Source of the DNA: AP-15 sp963738185
Lineage (GTDB): Bacteria > Pseudomonadota > Alphaproteobacteria > ATCC43930 > CGMCC-115725
DNA length: 64,000 bases
Assembly (NCBI GenBank): GCA_963738185.1
Contig: CAVTVA010000003.1
Location: 1,984,001-2,048,000 of the forward strand
Reading direction: 5' to 3'
Shown: positions 55,123-64,000 of the stretch, piece by piece
Numbering within the stretch: position 1 is the stretch's first letter
Layout of the letters: each line of letters opens with the position of its first letter
The notes under the pieces: model-generated
Databases searched by the model: none
The model's input: only the letters and a program-made list of their open reading frames with translations
Told to the model about the DNA's origin: nothing
Made by a program: the position numbers and the translations under genes

Positions 55123-56656
55123 ATGTCGCTCGATACCGTCAAAGCCGCCGACATTGGAGCAGCTGCGCCAGGTGGCGACGGAGCTCGGCTTTACTTTTTC
55201 GGATCAGGAGCTGGCGGCGCACCGCGAGGCGCTGCTGCCGGGGATCGGCGCCTACAACCAGCTCGACCGGATGGCGGACGAGCTGCCTCCGGTCACCTAT
55301 CCGCGCCTGCCCGGCCGCCGCCCTTCGTCGGAGGAGAACCGGCACGGCGCCTGGTATGTCAAGACCGAGATCGCCGGTGCGCCGGGCGGCAAGCTCACCG
55401 GGAAGAAGGTCGCGCTCAAGGACAATATCTGTCTGGCCGGGGTGCCGATGATGAACGGCGCCTCGACCTTGGAAGGCTACGTGCCGGACATCGACGCCAC
55501 GGTTGCGACGCGCATCCTCGACGCCGGCGGAACGATCGTCGGCAAGACGGTGTGCGAATATTTCTGCTTCTCGGGCGGCAGCCATACCAGCGCCGGCGGC
55601 CCGGTGCACAACCCGCACCGCCAGGGCTATGCGACCGGCGGCTCATCCTCGGGCAGCGCCGCGGTGGTGGCCGCCGGGGAGGTGCCGATGGCGCTCGGCG
55701 GCGACCAGGGCGGCTCGGTCCGCATCCCGGCCGCGTTTTGCGGGATCTACGGGCTGAAGCCGACACACGGGCTGGTGCCCTACACCGGGATCATGCCGAT
55801 CGAGCTGACCTTGGATCACACCGGCCCGATGACCGCGACGGTCGAGGACAACGCGCTGCTGCTCGAAGTGCTGGCGGGCCCGGACGGGCTTGACCCGCGC
55901 CAATCGGCGGGGGCGGTTGCCAAACCCTATCGCGAGGCGTTGGGCAAGGGTGCGGCGGGGCTGCGCATCGGTATCGTCGAGGAAGGCTTTGGCCATCCCA
56001 CGGCTATGCCGCAGGTCGAAGCGGTGGTGCACGCGGCGGCCGACCGGTTCAAAGGGCTGGGGGCCGCGGTCGAGGCCGTGTCGATCCCGATGCACCGCCA
56101 GGGTGAGGCGATCTGGCAGGCGATCGCGGCCGAGGGCGCCACAATGCAGATGATGCTCGGCAACGGCTTTGGCTTCAACTGGCAGGGGCTCTACGTCACC
56201 TCGCTGCTCGACCATCACAGCAGCTGGCGCAGCCGCGCCGACGAGCTGTCGGACAGCCTCAAAAGCACGATGCTGCTCGGCCACTACATGGTCACGCGTT
56301 ATCGCGGTCATTATTACGCCAAGGCACAGAATTTGGTGCGGCGGCTGCGGCGCGCCTATGACGAGGCGCTGTCGCGCTATGACCTGTTGCTGATGCCGAC
56401 CGTGCCGATGGTGGCGACGCCTCTGCCCGAGCCCGGCGCGCCGATCGAGGTGATCCTCGACCGCGCCTTTGGCATGCTGGCCAACACTGCCCAGTTCGAC
56501 TGCACCCACCACCCGTCGATGAGCCTGCCCTGCGGCATGGTCGATGGGCTGCCGGTCGGGATGATGCTGGTGGCCAAAGCCTTTGACGAGGAGACGATCT
56601 ACCGCGCCGCCGCCGCGTTCGAGCGCGGCGTCGACTGGAAGTCGCTGACCGGGTGA
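55123..56656 (+). CDS. Amidase signature family enzyme (frame broken near the start)
   Basis: Amidase with the Ser-cisSer-Lys triad, about 510 residues. The Lys is in GKKVALKDNICLAG, the cis-Ser in YATGGSSSGSAAVVA and the nucleophile in LGGDQGGSVRIPAAF. The C-terminal TPLPEPGAPIEVILD and LPCGMVDGLPVGMMLVAKAF complete the family. It resembles enantioselective amidases acting on aromatic or aliphatic amides. The natural start is the ATG at 55123 (MSLDTVKAAD, with GGGGAGGA upstream), but one extra base at 55153 (GAC-A-TTG) separates it from the rest. The frame otherwise opens at 55154. Confidence 0.9.
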
Positions 56657-56682
56657 CCGGCCCCGGTCAAGGTCGCGCGCCG

Positions 56683-57279
56683 TCAGCGAGGAGCCGGGCG
56701 GCGGCGGAAGAAGCCGAAGCCAGCGAGAGCAGTGCCGAGGAGCAACAGGGAGGCGGGCTCCGGTGCTGACGGCGTCACCGCTTCGACGCCCAAGGACGTG
56801 ATGGTAGCGAATGTAAGATCGCCTACATTCGTAAAAAATGTTGCCGGCGCGACTGAGAGACCCCCGGTCGTAAATGCCAAGGCGGTGGCGAGATTGTAGG
56901 TTTCGAACACCGAATTCGTCAGCGATTCATCGGCGAAGAAGGGCGATGTGGCTTGGTCTTGGCCGAAACCCATAAAACCGGGGGCGGCGGTATTGTCCAA
57001 GGTTTCATTGAATACGCCGGCTAAAGTCGCCGTCAGTGCGCCGGAGACAAAGGTGGCGGTGCTGGAAACATTCGCATATTCGCCAGCACCGAACGTGATG
57101 TTGGCGGTGTCAGCGACCTCTGTCACGGTGAAGCTGCCGTTGAACGGAGTACCGTTCAACGAGCCGGTGCCTACGCCAGTGAAGATGTAATCGATCGGCG
57201 ATGCCTCGGCGGCGCCGCCGAGCAACAGCGCGGCGCAGCCCGCGAGCAATCCGATCCGAAGCGATATCGGCATGGTCAT
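56683..57279 (-). CDS. PEP-CTERM sorting domain protein
   Basis: A 198-residue exported protein with a signal peptide (MTMPISLRIGLLAGCAALLLGGAAEAS) and a C-terminal PEP-CTERM anchor: APEPASLLLLGTALAGF, then basic RRRPAPR. The body is rich in Thr, Ala, Phe and Asn, beta-like and probably secreted. It would be processed and delivered by an exosortase (EpsH), which is not in this window. The body (YIFTGVGTGSLNGTPFNGSFTVTEV) is typical of PEP-CTERM proteins with no enzymatic motif. It is intact, unlike the truncated relative at 30905. Confidence 0.88.
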   Translation of the reverse strand: MTMPISLRIGLLAGCAALLLGGAAEASPIDYIFTGVGTGSLNGTPFNGSFTVTEVADTANITFGAGEYANVSSTATFVSGALTATLAGVFNETLDNTAAPGFMGFGQDQATSPFFADESLTNSVFETYNLATALAFTTGGLSVAPATFFTNVGDLTFATITSLGVEAVTPSAPEPASLLLLGTALAGFGFFRRRPAPR

Positions 57280-57822
57280 CTCCTTGCGATGCCCGCCCTC
57301 TCAACGCAAGGTGCGCGAGCCAGCGGTGTGCCATCAAAAGCGTTGCAAGTCCTATGCCGCATGCTTAAGATATTGTTTTGATGACATTTTCTTCAAGGGC
57401 TAATTTTGCTGGAAGCGAAAATGTAAGGCAGGCCGACACCTGTTGTCATGCATGCTTGCCAGAGGGTAGCATTCGAAAACCTTGCTCACTTGAGGAATGC
57501 ACAAATTCGGACAGAAGATATAGGATTTTCTGCCTTCGCAAATCGACGCCTGCCATTGTGGGCCGCCAGGCGGCGACAATAATAAAAAATGCGATCACTG
57601 TAAAGAATTCCGACATCATGCTGCCCAAAAAGGGGCGAGCTCGGAGCGGGGCGATTACTGCGGCGCCACAAGGATTGCCCGCTGAACAGCCGAGCCAACA
57701 AAACCGGGCGGCGGCGTTCGCTCCGCAATCTTGCCGAATGGGATCGCCATCCACATTTATGGCGGGCTTTTTATAACGCGCGCGGCTGGCCCGGCAGCGA
57801 TGGCGGGAAGCAAGGGTTCCCG
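57280..57822. other. Less GC-rich intergenic region
   Basis: 543 bases without a recognised gene, distinctly AT-richer than the rest of the window (for example TTAAGATATTGTTTTGATGACATTTTC near 57365). It should hold the PEP-CTERM promoter on the minus strand. Two overlapping frames on opposite strands (57378-57776 and 57446-57754) show no family features; the minus-strand one contains a hydrophobic stretch but lacks a good start. Confidence 0.5.
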
Positions 57823-59230
57823 ATGAGCGAAGCGGAAAATCTGTTTACGGCGTTGCGGCAAGCGGCCGATCCCGCGGCCGTGGCGGCGATCGAGGAATTG
57901 GTCCGCGAGGCGCCCGACCGGCGGCTGTGCCGGGTCAACGTTCTGGATCTGGCGGGCAAGGCGGGGATCGACCCGGAGCGAGCGATCGCTGCTTTTCTGC
58001 ACGCGTCCCGCCTTGGCCTGTTTGAACTGTCGTGGAACGTGCTGTGCCCGAGTTGCGGCGGGGTGCTCGAAGAGAGTGCCACGCTCAAGAGCTTCGACCG
58101 CGAGGAATATCACTGCGCCTGGTGCGCGGCGGACTATGCGCCGACCCTCGACGAGGTCGTTGAGGTGACCTTTACGGTCAGCCGGCGCGTGCGCCGGATC
58201 GCCGCGCACGAGCCAGACGATCTGCCGTTCGTGGAGTATTTTCGCCAGATCTTCTGGGGCTCTGGGATCGATCTGCCCGACGATCTCGACCCGGTGATCG
58301 AGGAGATCACGCTCGACACGGTCGAATTGCCGCCGGGCGGAAAAGCGCTGCTGTCGCTGCAATTGCCGGCCGAGTTCGTGATCATCCTCGACCCGGTGAC
58401 CCACACGAGCCAGTTCCTGGAGGTCAAGGGCGAACCGACGCGTGAGCGCCAGAGCCTGGCGCTGGCCTTTGACAAGCTGCGCGCGCCGACCGAGCGGATC
58501 GAGCTGCATCCCGGGCCGTTGCGCCTGTCGCTGGAGAACCGCACCGATGGGCGCGTGCTGCCGGGTCTCTGGGTCGCCAACGAAAAGCTCGAAGAGCTGC
58601 TGCGCCGGCGGCGGCCGTTTCTGACCGCCAAGCGGCTGCTGACCAACCAGGTGTTTCGCGACATCTATGGCACCAACACGATCGATGCCGAGCAGCGGCT
58701 CAAGATCACCAGCCTGACCTTTCTGTTCACGGACCTCAAAGGCTCGACCGAATTGTACGAGCGGGTCGGCGACCTGGTCGCGTTCGACCTGGTGCGGGCG
58801 CATTTTCAGCTGCTCAACGAGATTGTCGCCTCCGAAGCCGGGGCCGTGGTCAAGACCATCGGCGACGCGGTGATGGCGACGTTTCCGACCCCGGACCGGG
58901 CAGTTGCCGCGGCGCTGCGCATGCGCGAGGCGATGCGCCGCTTAGGGAATGGGCACGAGGGCGAAGATCTGCTGCTCAAGATCGGCATCCATGAAGGGCC
59001 GTGCCTGGCGGTGGTGCTGAACGACCGGCAGGATTATTTTGGGCAGACCGTCAACATCGCGGCGCGCGTCCAGGCGCTCGCTGAATTCGCGCACGATCCT
59101 GGCGACCGGGTCGGTGGTCACGCACCCGCAGGCCTCGACCCTGCTCAAAGAGAGCGGGCTCGAGCCGATGGCCCAGTCGCGCGCATTGCGCGGAATTGCT
59201 GACGAGGTCGCCGTCTATGAGATCCCGTGA
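57823..59230 (+). CDS. Class III adenylate/guanylate cyclase with DUF5939 (frame broken)
   Basis: Nucleotidyl cyclase of 468 residues after correction. The N-terminal half has a zinc-ribbon-like CPSCGG...CAWC and a DUF5939-type region. The C-terminal catalytic domain has FLFTDLKGSTELYERVGD (first metal Asp), AVVKTIGDAVMATF (Lys and second Asp) and TVNIAARVQ with the transition-state Arg. The Lys/Asp pair suggests ATP as substrate. At about 59084-59087 an extra base changes the frame; the last part, SRTILATGSVVTHPQASTLL and IADEVAVYEIP, is in the next frame. It makes cAMP (or cGMP) in response to an unknown input. Confidence 0.85.
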
Positions 59231-59881
59231 TCAGCGGCGCTCCGGCAGCTGATCGATCAGCTGCCCGGCGAAGACAACACCGGTGGCGCTGACCGGAACC
59301 CCGGCGGCGCGCAGCGCCTCGGCGGTCCAGGTGTTGCATGTGTGCGAGAGGTCGTAGGTTCCGGCGGCGGCATAAAAGACGCTTTGCGGATCGGGGCCGG
59401 GGCCGAGGTAACGCGGGGCTCTGGTGCCTGGTGGAACCAGATCGCCCCACAAAAACCGCGACAGTCGCGCGGCGCCGGCGGGCGAGATCGCCAGCGGGAA
59501 GGCGTTGCCGGGCCCGGCAAAAGCTGCCGGCGAAACTGCCAGCGGGATCACCAGCATGACCGCCGGCCCCGGCGTCGCCGCCCGCAACAAATCTTCCAAC
59601 CCGGGATGTTGCGCCATGTAATAGCCGCGCGCTCCCCAGCCGAAGACCAAGTACCTGGCGCCGGGGAATTGGGGCGTCAAAGCCGTCAACGGAGCCTCGA
59701 TCGAAGCGATCGGCAGTGCCAGCTCGGTATGCCAGCCGCCGGCGACCACAAAGATGGTTTGCGATTGCGAGACTGCCGGCGGGGCGAACTCGACTGATGC
59801 CGCGGTCCACGGTGCGAGCAGGCCGAGGATGCTGAGCAGCGCGCCGGCGATGCCTTTCCAGGAACGGAGCATCGGGTTCAT
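59231..59881 (-). CDS. DUF2459 family protein
   Basis: A 216-residue DUF2459 family protein, which is often found near urease-type clusters elsewhere, but none is here. It has an N-terminal hydrophobic stretch GIAGALLSILGLLAPW, likely a signal or anchor, followed by the conserved IFVVAGGWHTELALPI and RYLVFGWGARGYYM. The C-terminal TYDLSHTCNTWTAEALRAAGVPVS holds the Cys/Asn/Thr residues that define the family. Its stop abuts the cyclase stop exactly, end to end (convergent). Confidence 0.87.
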   Translation of the reverse strand: MNPMLRSWKGIAGALLSILGLLAPWTAASVEFAPPAVSQSQTIFVVAGGWHTELALPIASIEAPLTALTPQFPGARYLVFGWGARGYYMAQHPGLEDLLRAATPGPAVMLVIPLAVSPAAFAGPGNAFPLAISPAGAARLSRFLWGDLVPPGTRAPRYLGPGPDPQSVFYAAAGTYDLSHTCNTWTAEALRAAGVPVSATGVVFAGQLIDQLPERR

Positions 59882-60011
59882 CGCCGATCTCGACCACGCC
59901 TTCTCTAACAGACCCGATGAGGCCGCCCGATCATAGCATCGCGTCTGGCTTTGGCCGCCCCGGCTGCGCGCCTGATGGCGCCGCGCTGTCGCTCGCGTAT
60001 GATGGCGCGCT

Positions 60012-60404
60012 ATGACGATGCCGCCGATCCCGCTGGTGCTCGCCGCTGCGATGGCGCTGGCTCCGCTCGGCGCCGGGCAGCAGGCGCGGCTTGCTGCTTG
60101 GGTCGAGTGGGCGGCGGCCTATCGCGATTGCTACGCACCGGCGCCGTTCAGCCTGCGCATCGATCAGCGCTTTACCGCCCGCTGCATCGAGCGCGCTTTG
60201 CAGCAGCAGGAACACCGCGGGCCGCCCGAACAACGCGCCGCGACCGACGCGCTGATCGCCGCGACCCCTGGGCTGGTCGCAATCCTGAACGCACCCGTCG
60301 GTCGAGCCGGCAAGGGGGCGGCCGCGGACCTCGACGCCCTACCGCCGCCCCGCTCTGCAGCATCCGGCCGCCGCAGCGGCGGCAGCACTGCGAGCCAGCG
60401 CTAG
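60012..60404 (+). CDS. Hypothetical exported protein
   Basis: A 130-residue predicted protein. The N-terminus MTMPPIPLVLAAAMALAPLGAG resembles a short signal peptide. The rest contains AWVEWAAAYRDCYAPAPFSLRIDQRFTARCIERAL with two cysteines that could pair in the periplasm, then a Pro/Ala/Ser-rich tail. I do not recognise a family. The two cysteines and the helix suggest a small folded secreted domain. It stands divergent from DUF2459 with a 130-base gap. Confidence 0.5.
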   Translation: MTMPPIPLVLAAAMALAPLGAGQQARLAAWVEWAAAYRDCYAPAPFSLRIDQRFTARCIERALQQQEHRGPPEQRAATDALIAATPGLVAILNAPVGRAGKGAAADLDALPPPRSAASGRRSGGSTASQR

Positions 60405-60531
60405 ATCGCATCTCCGCCCGAGGGCGGGGCGACTCGCCTCCCCCGCATCCTGGCGCCGGGACCCCCGCGTCGCGGGTTGACCTCGGTTGGCGGTCAGGTC
60501 AGGCTGCGGGAGCGGGCGGTTGGAGCGGGGC

Positions 60532-61314
60532 ATGAGCGAGCCACGGGAAATTGCGGTCGAGGTCAACGGCTTTCCCTCTCGGGTGTGGCAGAAGGGCGAG
60601 GGTCCGAAGCTCGGTTTTCTCGCCGGGTTTGGCGGGTTGCCGCGCTGGGTCCCGTTTCTCGACGCGCTGGCCCGCGAGCGCACCGTGATCGTGCCGTCGC
60701 TGCCGGGGTTTCCGGGCGGCGATCGCGGCCACACCGTGCTCGACAGCCATCTCGACTGGGTGCTTGCGGTCCGCCAGCTGCTGCTTAAGGCTGGGCTCGA
60801 CGGCGCCGATCTGGCGGGCGGCTCGGTCGGCGCCTCGTTCGCCGCCGAGGTCGCTGCGATCTGGCCGCAAGCGGTGCGCCGGCTGGCGTTGGTCGCACCG
60901 TGGGGGCTGTTCGACGACAAGGCGCCGGCGACCGACCCTTGGGCGCAGCGGCCGCCCGAGGTGCCAGCCCTGCTGTGCGCCGACCCCGAGCGCTGGAGCG
61001 CGCTGAAGGCGCCGCCCGAGGGCGCCAATTCGCCCGAATGGCCGATCGAGCAGACCCGCGCCGCCGAAGCCGCGGCCCGCGCCTTCTGGCCGCTCGGCAA
61101 CACCCGGCTTGAAAGGCGGCTGCCGCTGATCATGGCGCCGACCCTGCTGATCTGGGGCGAGCAGGACCGGATCATGCCGCGCAGCTATGCCGACCGTTTC
61201 GCCGCGGCGATCGCCGGACCCAGCGAAATCAGGACGATCCCCGGTGCCGGCCATTTGGCCGAGCTCGACCGGCCCGAGGAGGTCGCCGCCGCGATCTTGA
61301 GCTGGACCGCGTGA
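60532..61314 (+). CDS. Alpha/beta hydrolase
   Basis: A 260-residue alpha/beta hydrolase. The oxyanion-hole region is LGFLAGFGGLPRWVPFLDAL, the nucleophile elbow is LAGGSVGASFAAEVA (Ser in GGSVG), the acidic residue is in LLIWGEQDRIMPRSYAD, and the catalytic His in IPGAGHLAELDRPEEVA. No lid insertion is obvious. It likely hydrolyses an ester or a ring-cleavage product. The ATG at 60532 is preferred over an in-frame upstream start at 60487. The next gene begins about 50 bases downstream. Confidence 0.88.
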   Translation: MSEPREIAVEVNGFPSRVWQKGEGPKLGFLAGFGGLPRWVPFLDALARERTVIVPSLPGFPGGDRGHTVLDSHLDWVLAVRQLLLKAGLDGADLAGGSVGASFAAEVAAIWPQAVRRLALVAPWGLFDDKAPATDPWAQRPPEVPALLCADPERWSALKAPPEGANSPEWPIEQTRAAEAAARAFWPLGNTRLERRLPLIMAPTLLIWGEQDRIMPRSYADRFAAAIAGPSEIRTIPGAGHLAELDRPEEVAAAILSWTA

Positions 61315-61366
61315 GGGGCGCGGTTCGGTTTCGGATGCCGCGCCCTGCATTCGTCAGATCGAAGCG

Positions 61367-61666
61367 ATGACCGACCGCCTCTCCCTGACCAACGCGCTGG
61401 CCGACGCCGACATCGACCGTCAAAAGGCCGAACGGATCGCAACTGAGATTTTCGACGCGATCCACGAGAATGTAGCGACCAAACAGGACCTGCAAACCGT
61501 CGAAACGGCACTCAAGACTGAAATTGCCGGCGTCAGAGCGGAGATGCGGGAAGTCGAGCTGCGCCTCGAAGCGCGCATCGACCGCATTGTGGTGCGGCTC
61601 GGCTCCTTGATCGTGGTGCTGGGCGGGGTCATCCTGGCGGCGATCCGCTACCTGCCGCACAGCTAA
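61367..61666 (+). CDS. Coiled-coil protein with C-terminal membrane anchor (DUF1640-like)
   Basis: A 99-residue protein. The first 70 residues are charged and helical (ATKQDLQTVETALKTEIAGVRAEMREVELRLEARI), a typical trimeric-type coiled coil. The end holds one membrane helix, LGSLIVVLGGVILAAIRYL. This layout matches the DUF1640/CCDC90-like proteins common in proteobacteria, often with unknown function. It lies between the hydrolase and ligJ on the same strand. Confidence 0.8.
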   Translation: MTDRLSLTNALADADIDRQKAERIATEIFDAIHENVATKQDLQTVETALKTEIAGVRAEMREVELRLEARIDRIVVRLGSLIVVLGGVILAAIRYLPHS

Positions 61667-61712
61667 GCCGAACTCGGTTGGCACAGGGCGAAATCGGACG
61701 AGGTGGGCTGCC

Positions 61713-62741
61713 ATGATCATCGATTGCCACGGCCACTACACCACCGCACCGCGTCAGCACGAGGGATGGCGCCGCGAGCAGATCGAGGCTCACGCCGCCG
61801 GCAAGCCGCCGCCGCCGCGCCCGACGATAACCGACGACGAGATCCGCGAGACGATCGTCGGGGGTCAGCTCAAGGTGCAGCGTGAGCGCGGCACCGATTT
61901 AACGATCTTCTCGCCGCGAGCCGCCGGGATGGGCCACCATCTCGGCGACGCAGCGACCAGCGAAGCCTGGGCCGGCGCCTGCAACGAACTGATCCACCGG
62001 GTCTGCTCGCTGTTCCCAAAGAACTTCGTCGGGGTGGCAATGCTGCCGCAGAGCGCGCGCGTCCCGCCGCAGAATTGCCTTCGCGAGATCGAGCGCTGCG
62101 TCAACGAATACGGCTTTGTCGGCGTCAACCTGAATCCCGATCCGTCGGGCGGGCATTGGCAGGACCCGCCGCTGTCGGACCGCTACTGGTATCCGGTCTA
62201 CGAGAAGATGGTGGAGCACGACATCCCCGCCATGATCCACGTCAGCGCCGCATGCAACCCTGCGTATCATACGACCGGCTCGCACTATCTCAACGGCGAC
62301 ACGGTCGGCTTCAACCAGCTGATGATTTCGTCGGTGTTCAAGGATTTCCCGACCATCAAATTCATTATTCCGCACGGCGGCGGCGCCGTGCCATACCATT
62401 GGGGCCGCTTCCGCGGTTTGGCGCAGGACGCCAAGCTCGGGCTCCTGTCCGACCTGGTGCTGAACAACATATTCTTCGACACTTGCGTCTATCACCTGCC
62501 CGGCCAGGAACTGCTGGCCAAGGTCATCCCGGCCGACAACATCCTGTTCGCTTCGGAAATGATCGGCGCGGTTCGCGGCATCGATCCGCAAACGGGTCAC
62601 CACTACGACGACACCAAGCGCTACATCGACCAGCTGCCACTGCCGGTCGCGGATAAGGCGAAGATTTTCGAGGGCAATGCGCGCCGCGTCTACGGCCGCC
62701 TGTCTCGGATCATCGAGAAACAGTCTGCGAGAGCCGTCTGA
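61713..62741 (+). CDS. ligJ: 4-oxalomesaconate hydratase (LigJ-type amidohydrolase)
   Basis: A 342-residue amidohydrolase-superfamily enzyme closely matching LigJ of the protocatechuate 4,5-cleavage pathway, which hydrates 4-oxalomesaconate to 4-carboxy-4-hydroxy-2-oxoadipate. It starts MIIDCHGHYTTAPRQHEGW with the metal-binding His-x-His, and has NLNPDPSGGHW, FIIPHGGGAVPYHWGRFRGLAQ, NIFFDTCVYHLPGQ and LFASEMIGAVRGIDPQTGHHYDDT. The rest of the lig pathway is not in the window. It lies just after the coiled-coil gene on the same strand. Confidence 0.93.
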   Translation: MIIDCHGHYTTAPRQHEGWRREQIEAHAAGKPPPPRPTITDDEIRETIVGGQLKVQRERGTDLTIFSPRAAGMGHHLGDAATSEAWAGACNELIHRVCSLFPKNFVGVAMLPQSARVPPQNCLREIERCVNEYGFVGVNLNPDPSGGHWQDPPLSDRYWYPVYEKMVEHDIPAMIHVSAACNPAYHTTGSHYLNGDTVGFNQLMISSVFKDFPTIKFIIPHGGGAVPYHWGRFRGLAQDAKLGLLSDLVLNNIFFDTCVYHLPGQELLAKVIPADNILFASEMIGAVRGIDPQTGHHYDDTKRYIDQLPLPVADKAKIFEGNARRVYGRLSRIIEKQSARAV

Positions 62742-64000
62742 GGGGGTGTTTGATGGGGCCGGCCCGAGGAGGCCGCAGCGGTGCTGCGGCTTCGTGGTCT
62801 GTCCCGCACAGCCGGTGCATCGCTCGGCCTGCAAGGGGCCTTAACGCCACGAGATAAGAAAGCGCAGCCTGCGCACTTAGGCCCGCTACAAGGCAAGGCC
62901 CTTGCTGCCCGTCGTGGTTCCGGCGGCAGACCGCGAACCGACCGTTGCAGCCGGATCGGCGCGCGCCGGCGACGGTTCGCCTGCCATTTGAGCCCCTCGG
63001 ATCCGGAGCGCGGACGATGACCCGATCCCGCCCCGCTGCCTTCGCTTGGTAGAGAGCGTCGTCGGCCCGCTTGAGCAGCCGATCGCGGTCTTCTCCGCCG
63101 GCGGTGGCGACGGTCGCGCCGATGCTGATGGTGATGCGCAGGCTCGGCCCGCCCGCACGGCCCACGAACGGGCTGGCGGCAACCGCAAGGCGCAGCCGCT
63201 CGGCTACCGCGGCGGCAATCGCCGGACCGGTCTCGGGCATCACCACGACAAACTCCTCGCCGCCGATGCGGGCGACCAGATCGACGCTGCGCACGGTGTT
63301 CAGCGTGCGCGCCGCAACCTCGCGCAGCACGTCGTCACCGGCGGCGTGTCCGTAGCTGTCGTTGACCTGCTTGAAATGATCGATGTCAAACAGCAGCAGC
63401 GCCGCACCCACCCCGTCACGGTTGACCCGCCCGATCAGCTCGTCGAGATGGGCAAACAGATAGCGGCGGTTATAGAGTCCGGTCAGCTCGTCGGTCAGCG
63501 CCAGCGAGAGGCTGCGGCGATAATTCTCGTTCAAACGGTCCTGCAGCCGTTTGCGCCGAATCTGGATCGCGGTCCGCGCCAACAGCTCATTGCGGTCCAC
63601 CGGCCGGATCAGATAGTCGTTGGCGCCCAGATCGAGGCCCTTGGCGAGGCGCGGCAGGTCAGGGTCCGCGGCGATCAGCAAAATCGGCAGCTGACGAAAC
63701 ACCTCGTGTCCACGCCATTGCGTGACCAGGCGCAGCGGATCGCCGTCGGGTATGGTCAGGCTGGCGATTACCAGCTCGGTTTCGGCATCGACGCTCGCCT
63801 GCGCCTCGGCGCCACTGCGAGCGATGGTCACCTGGTGGGCAATCGCCAACGCCTCCGCCATTTTGGCCGCGGCGAACGCATCTTCCTCAACGATCAGGAT
63901 GCGCGCCGGTCCGCCCTCCGCCGCGGCCATGTCCGGGCGCCCGCCAAAACGCCCGCAGATCTCGTCGCGCAGCCGCCATTCCTCCATCATCCGCTTGAGC
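62710..64000 (-). CDS. pleD: PleD-type response regulator with GGDEF domain (N-terminal part outside window)
   Basis: Diguanylate cyclase of the PleD type. The visible part starts with a linker (LKRMMEEWRLRDE) after a first receiver domain that lies outside the window. A receiver-like domain follows (ARILIVEEDAFAAAKMAEAL, then ANDYLIRPVDRNELLART), and the GGDEF domain has the active-site variant GGEEF in VARIGGEEFVVVMPE, with DELTGLYNRRYLF at its start. It makes cyclic di-GMP. The open frame runs to 62710 and overlaps ligJ, but the last 115 residues are not domain-like. A single extra base near 63010 would give a stop at 62886 instead. Confidence 0.85.
   Translation of the reverse strand, partial: LKRMMEEWRLRDEICGRFGGRPDMAAAEGGPARILIVEEDAFAAAKMAEALAIAHQVTIARSGAEAQASVDAETELVIASLTIPDGDPLRLVTQWRGHEVFRQLPILLIAADPDLPRLAKGLDLGANDYLIRPVDRNELLARTAIQIRRKRLQDRLNENYRRSLSLALTDELTGLYNRRYLFAHLDELIGRVNRDGVGAALLLFDIDHFKQVNDSYGHAAGDDVLREVAARTLNTVRSVDLVARIGGEEFVVVMPETGPAIAAAVAERLRLAVAASPFVGRAGGPSLRITISIGATVATAGGEDRDRLLKRADDALYQAKAAGRDRVIVRAPDPRGSNGRRTVAGARRSGCNGRFAVCRRNHDGQQGPCLVAGLSAQAALSYLVALRPLAGRAMHRLCGTDHEAAAPLRPPRAGPIKHPLRRLSQTVSR

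Noticed and set aside
57378..57776. 132-codon plus-strand ORF in the low-GC gap
   Set aside because: No family features and overlapping an equally long frame on the other strand; no start signal.

Overview
The window is high-GC alphaproteobacterial chromosome. The evidence is the conserved block kdsD-lptC-lptA-lptB-rpoN-hpf-ptsN, a small-heat-shock/DUF1150 pair, the rimP-nusA-ylxR-infB-rbfA-truB-rpsO-pnp order, a PleD-type regulator and two Irr-like (Fur family) regulators. Two PEP-CTERM proteins and several oxidoreductase, amidohydrolase and amidase genes suggest an environmental soil or freshwater species of Rhizobiales/Rhodospirillales type. The species cannot be named from the sequence alone.

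Layout. Positions 1-8.3 kb hold core genes: an Hsp20 tail, DUF1150, ptsN, hpf, rpoN, the LPS transport genes lptB/A/C, kdsD, an RNase D-like nuclease and tRNA-Leu(CAG). Positions 8.4-10.5 kb carry a TauD-type dioxygenase and an odd two-gene unit: a 60-residue protein made largely of NPEEMP repeats, translationally coupled to a TPR protein. Positions 10.9-16.4 kb hold a three-gene DUF1800-DUF1501-NHL operon whose products lack export signals; an Irr paralogue lies on each side. Positions 16.5-28.3 kb hold a nitronate-monooxygenase-like gene, a GDPD, and the translation/RNA-decay block. Positions 28.5-32.7 kb hold a GMC oxidoreductase and an accessory patch with a HicA-type toxin-antitoxin pair, a 5'-truncated PEP-CTERM gene and a damaged higBA locus. 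Positions 32.8-43.3 kb carry a ThDP enzyme, a serine hydrolase, an ABC-F ATPase, an OmpA-like porin and an FAD-linked oxidase. Positions 43.4-56.7 kb hold a thiolase-like/DUF35 pair, an amidohydrolase, a decayed vapBC, small enzymes, kup, a luciferase-like monooxygenase and an amidase. Positions 56.7-64 kb hold an intact PEP-CTERM protein, a class III cyclase, DUF2459, a hydrolase, ligJ and the C-terminal part of PleD.

The main anomaly is the reading frames. At least 16 frame breaks interrupt otherwise well-conserved genes (NMO-like, pnp, rpsO, truB, infB with six, ylxR, nusA, the ThDP enzyme, amidase, cyclase). Almost all are single-base insertions of the same sign. Removing them restores the usual family length each time. 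They cluster at 17-27 kb and are absent from the first 16 kb. Consensus error is the likeliest cause, but the same-sign pattern is worth checking against reads. For these genes the coordinates given span the whole locus.
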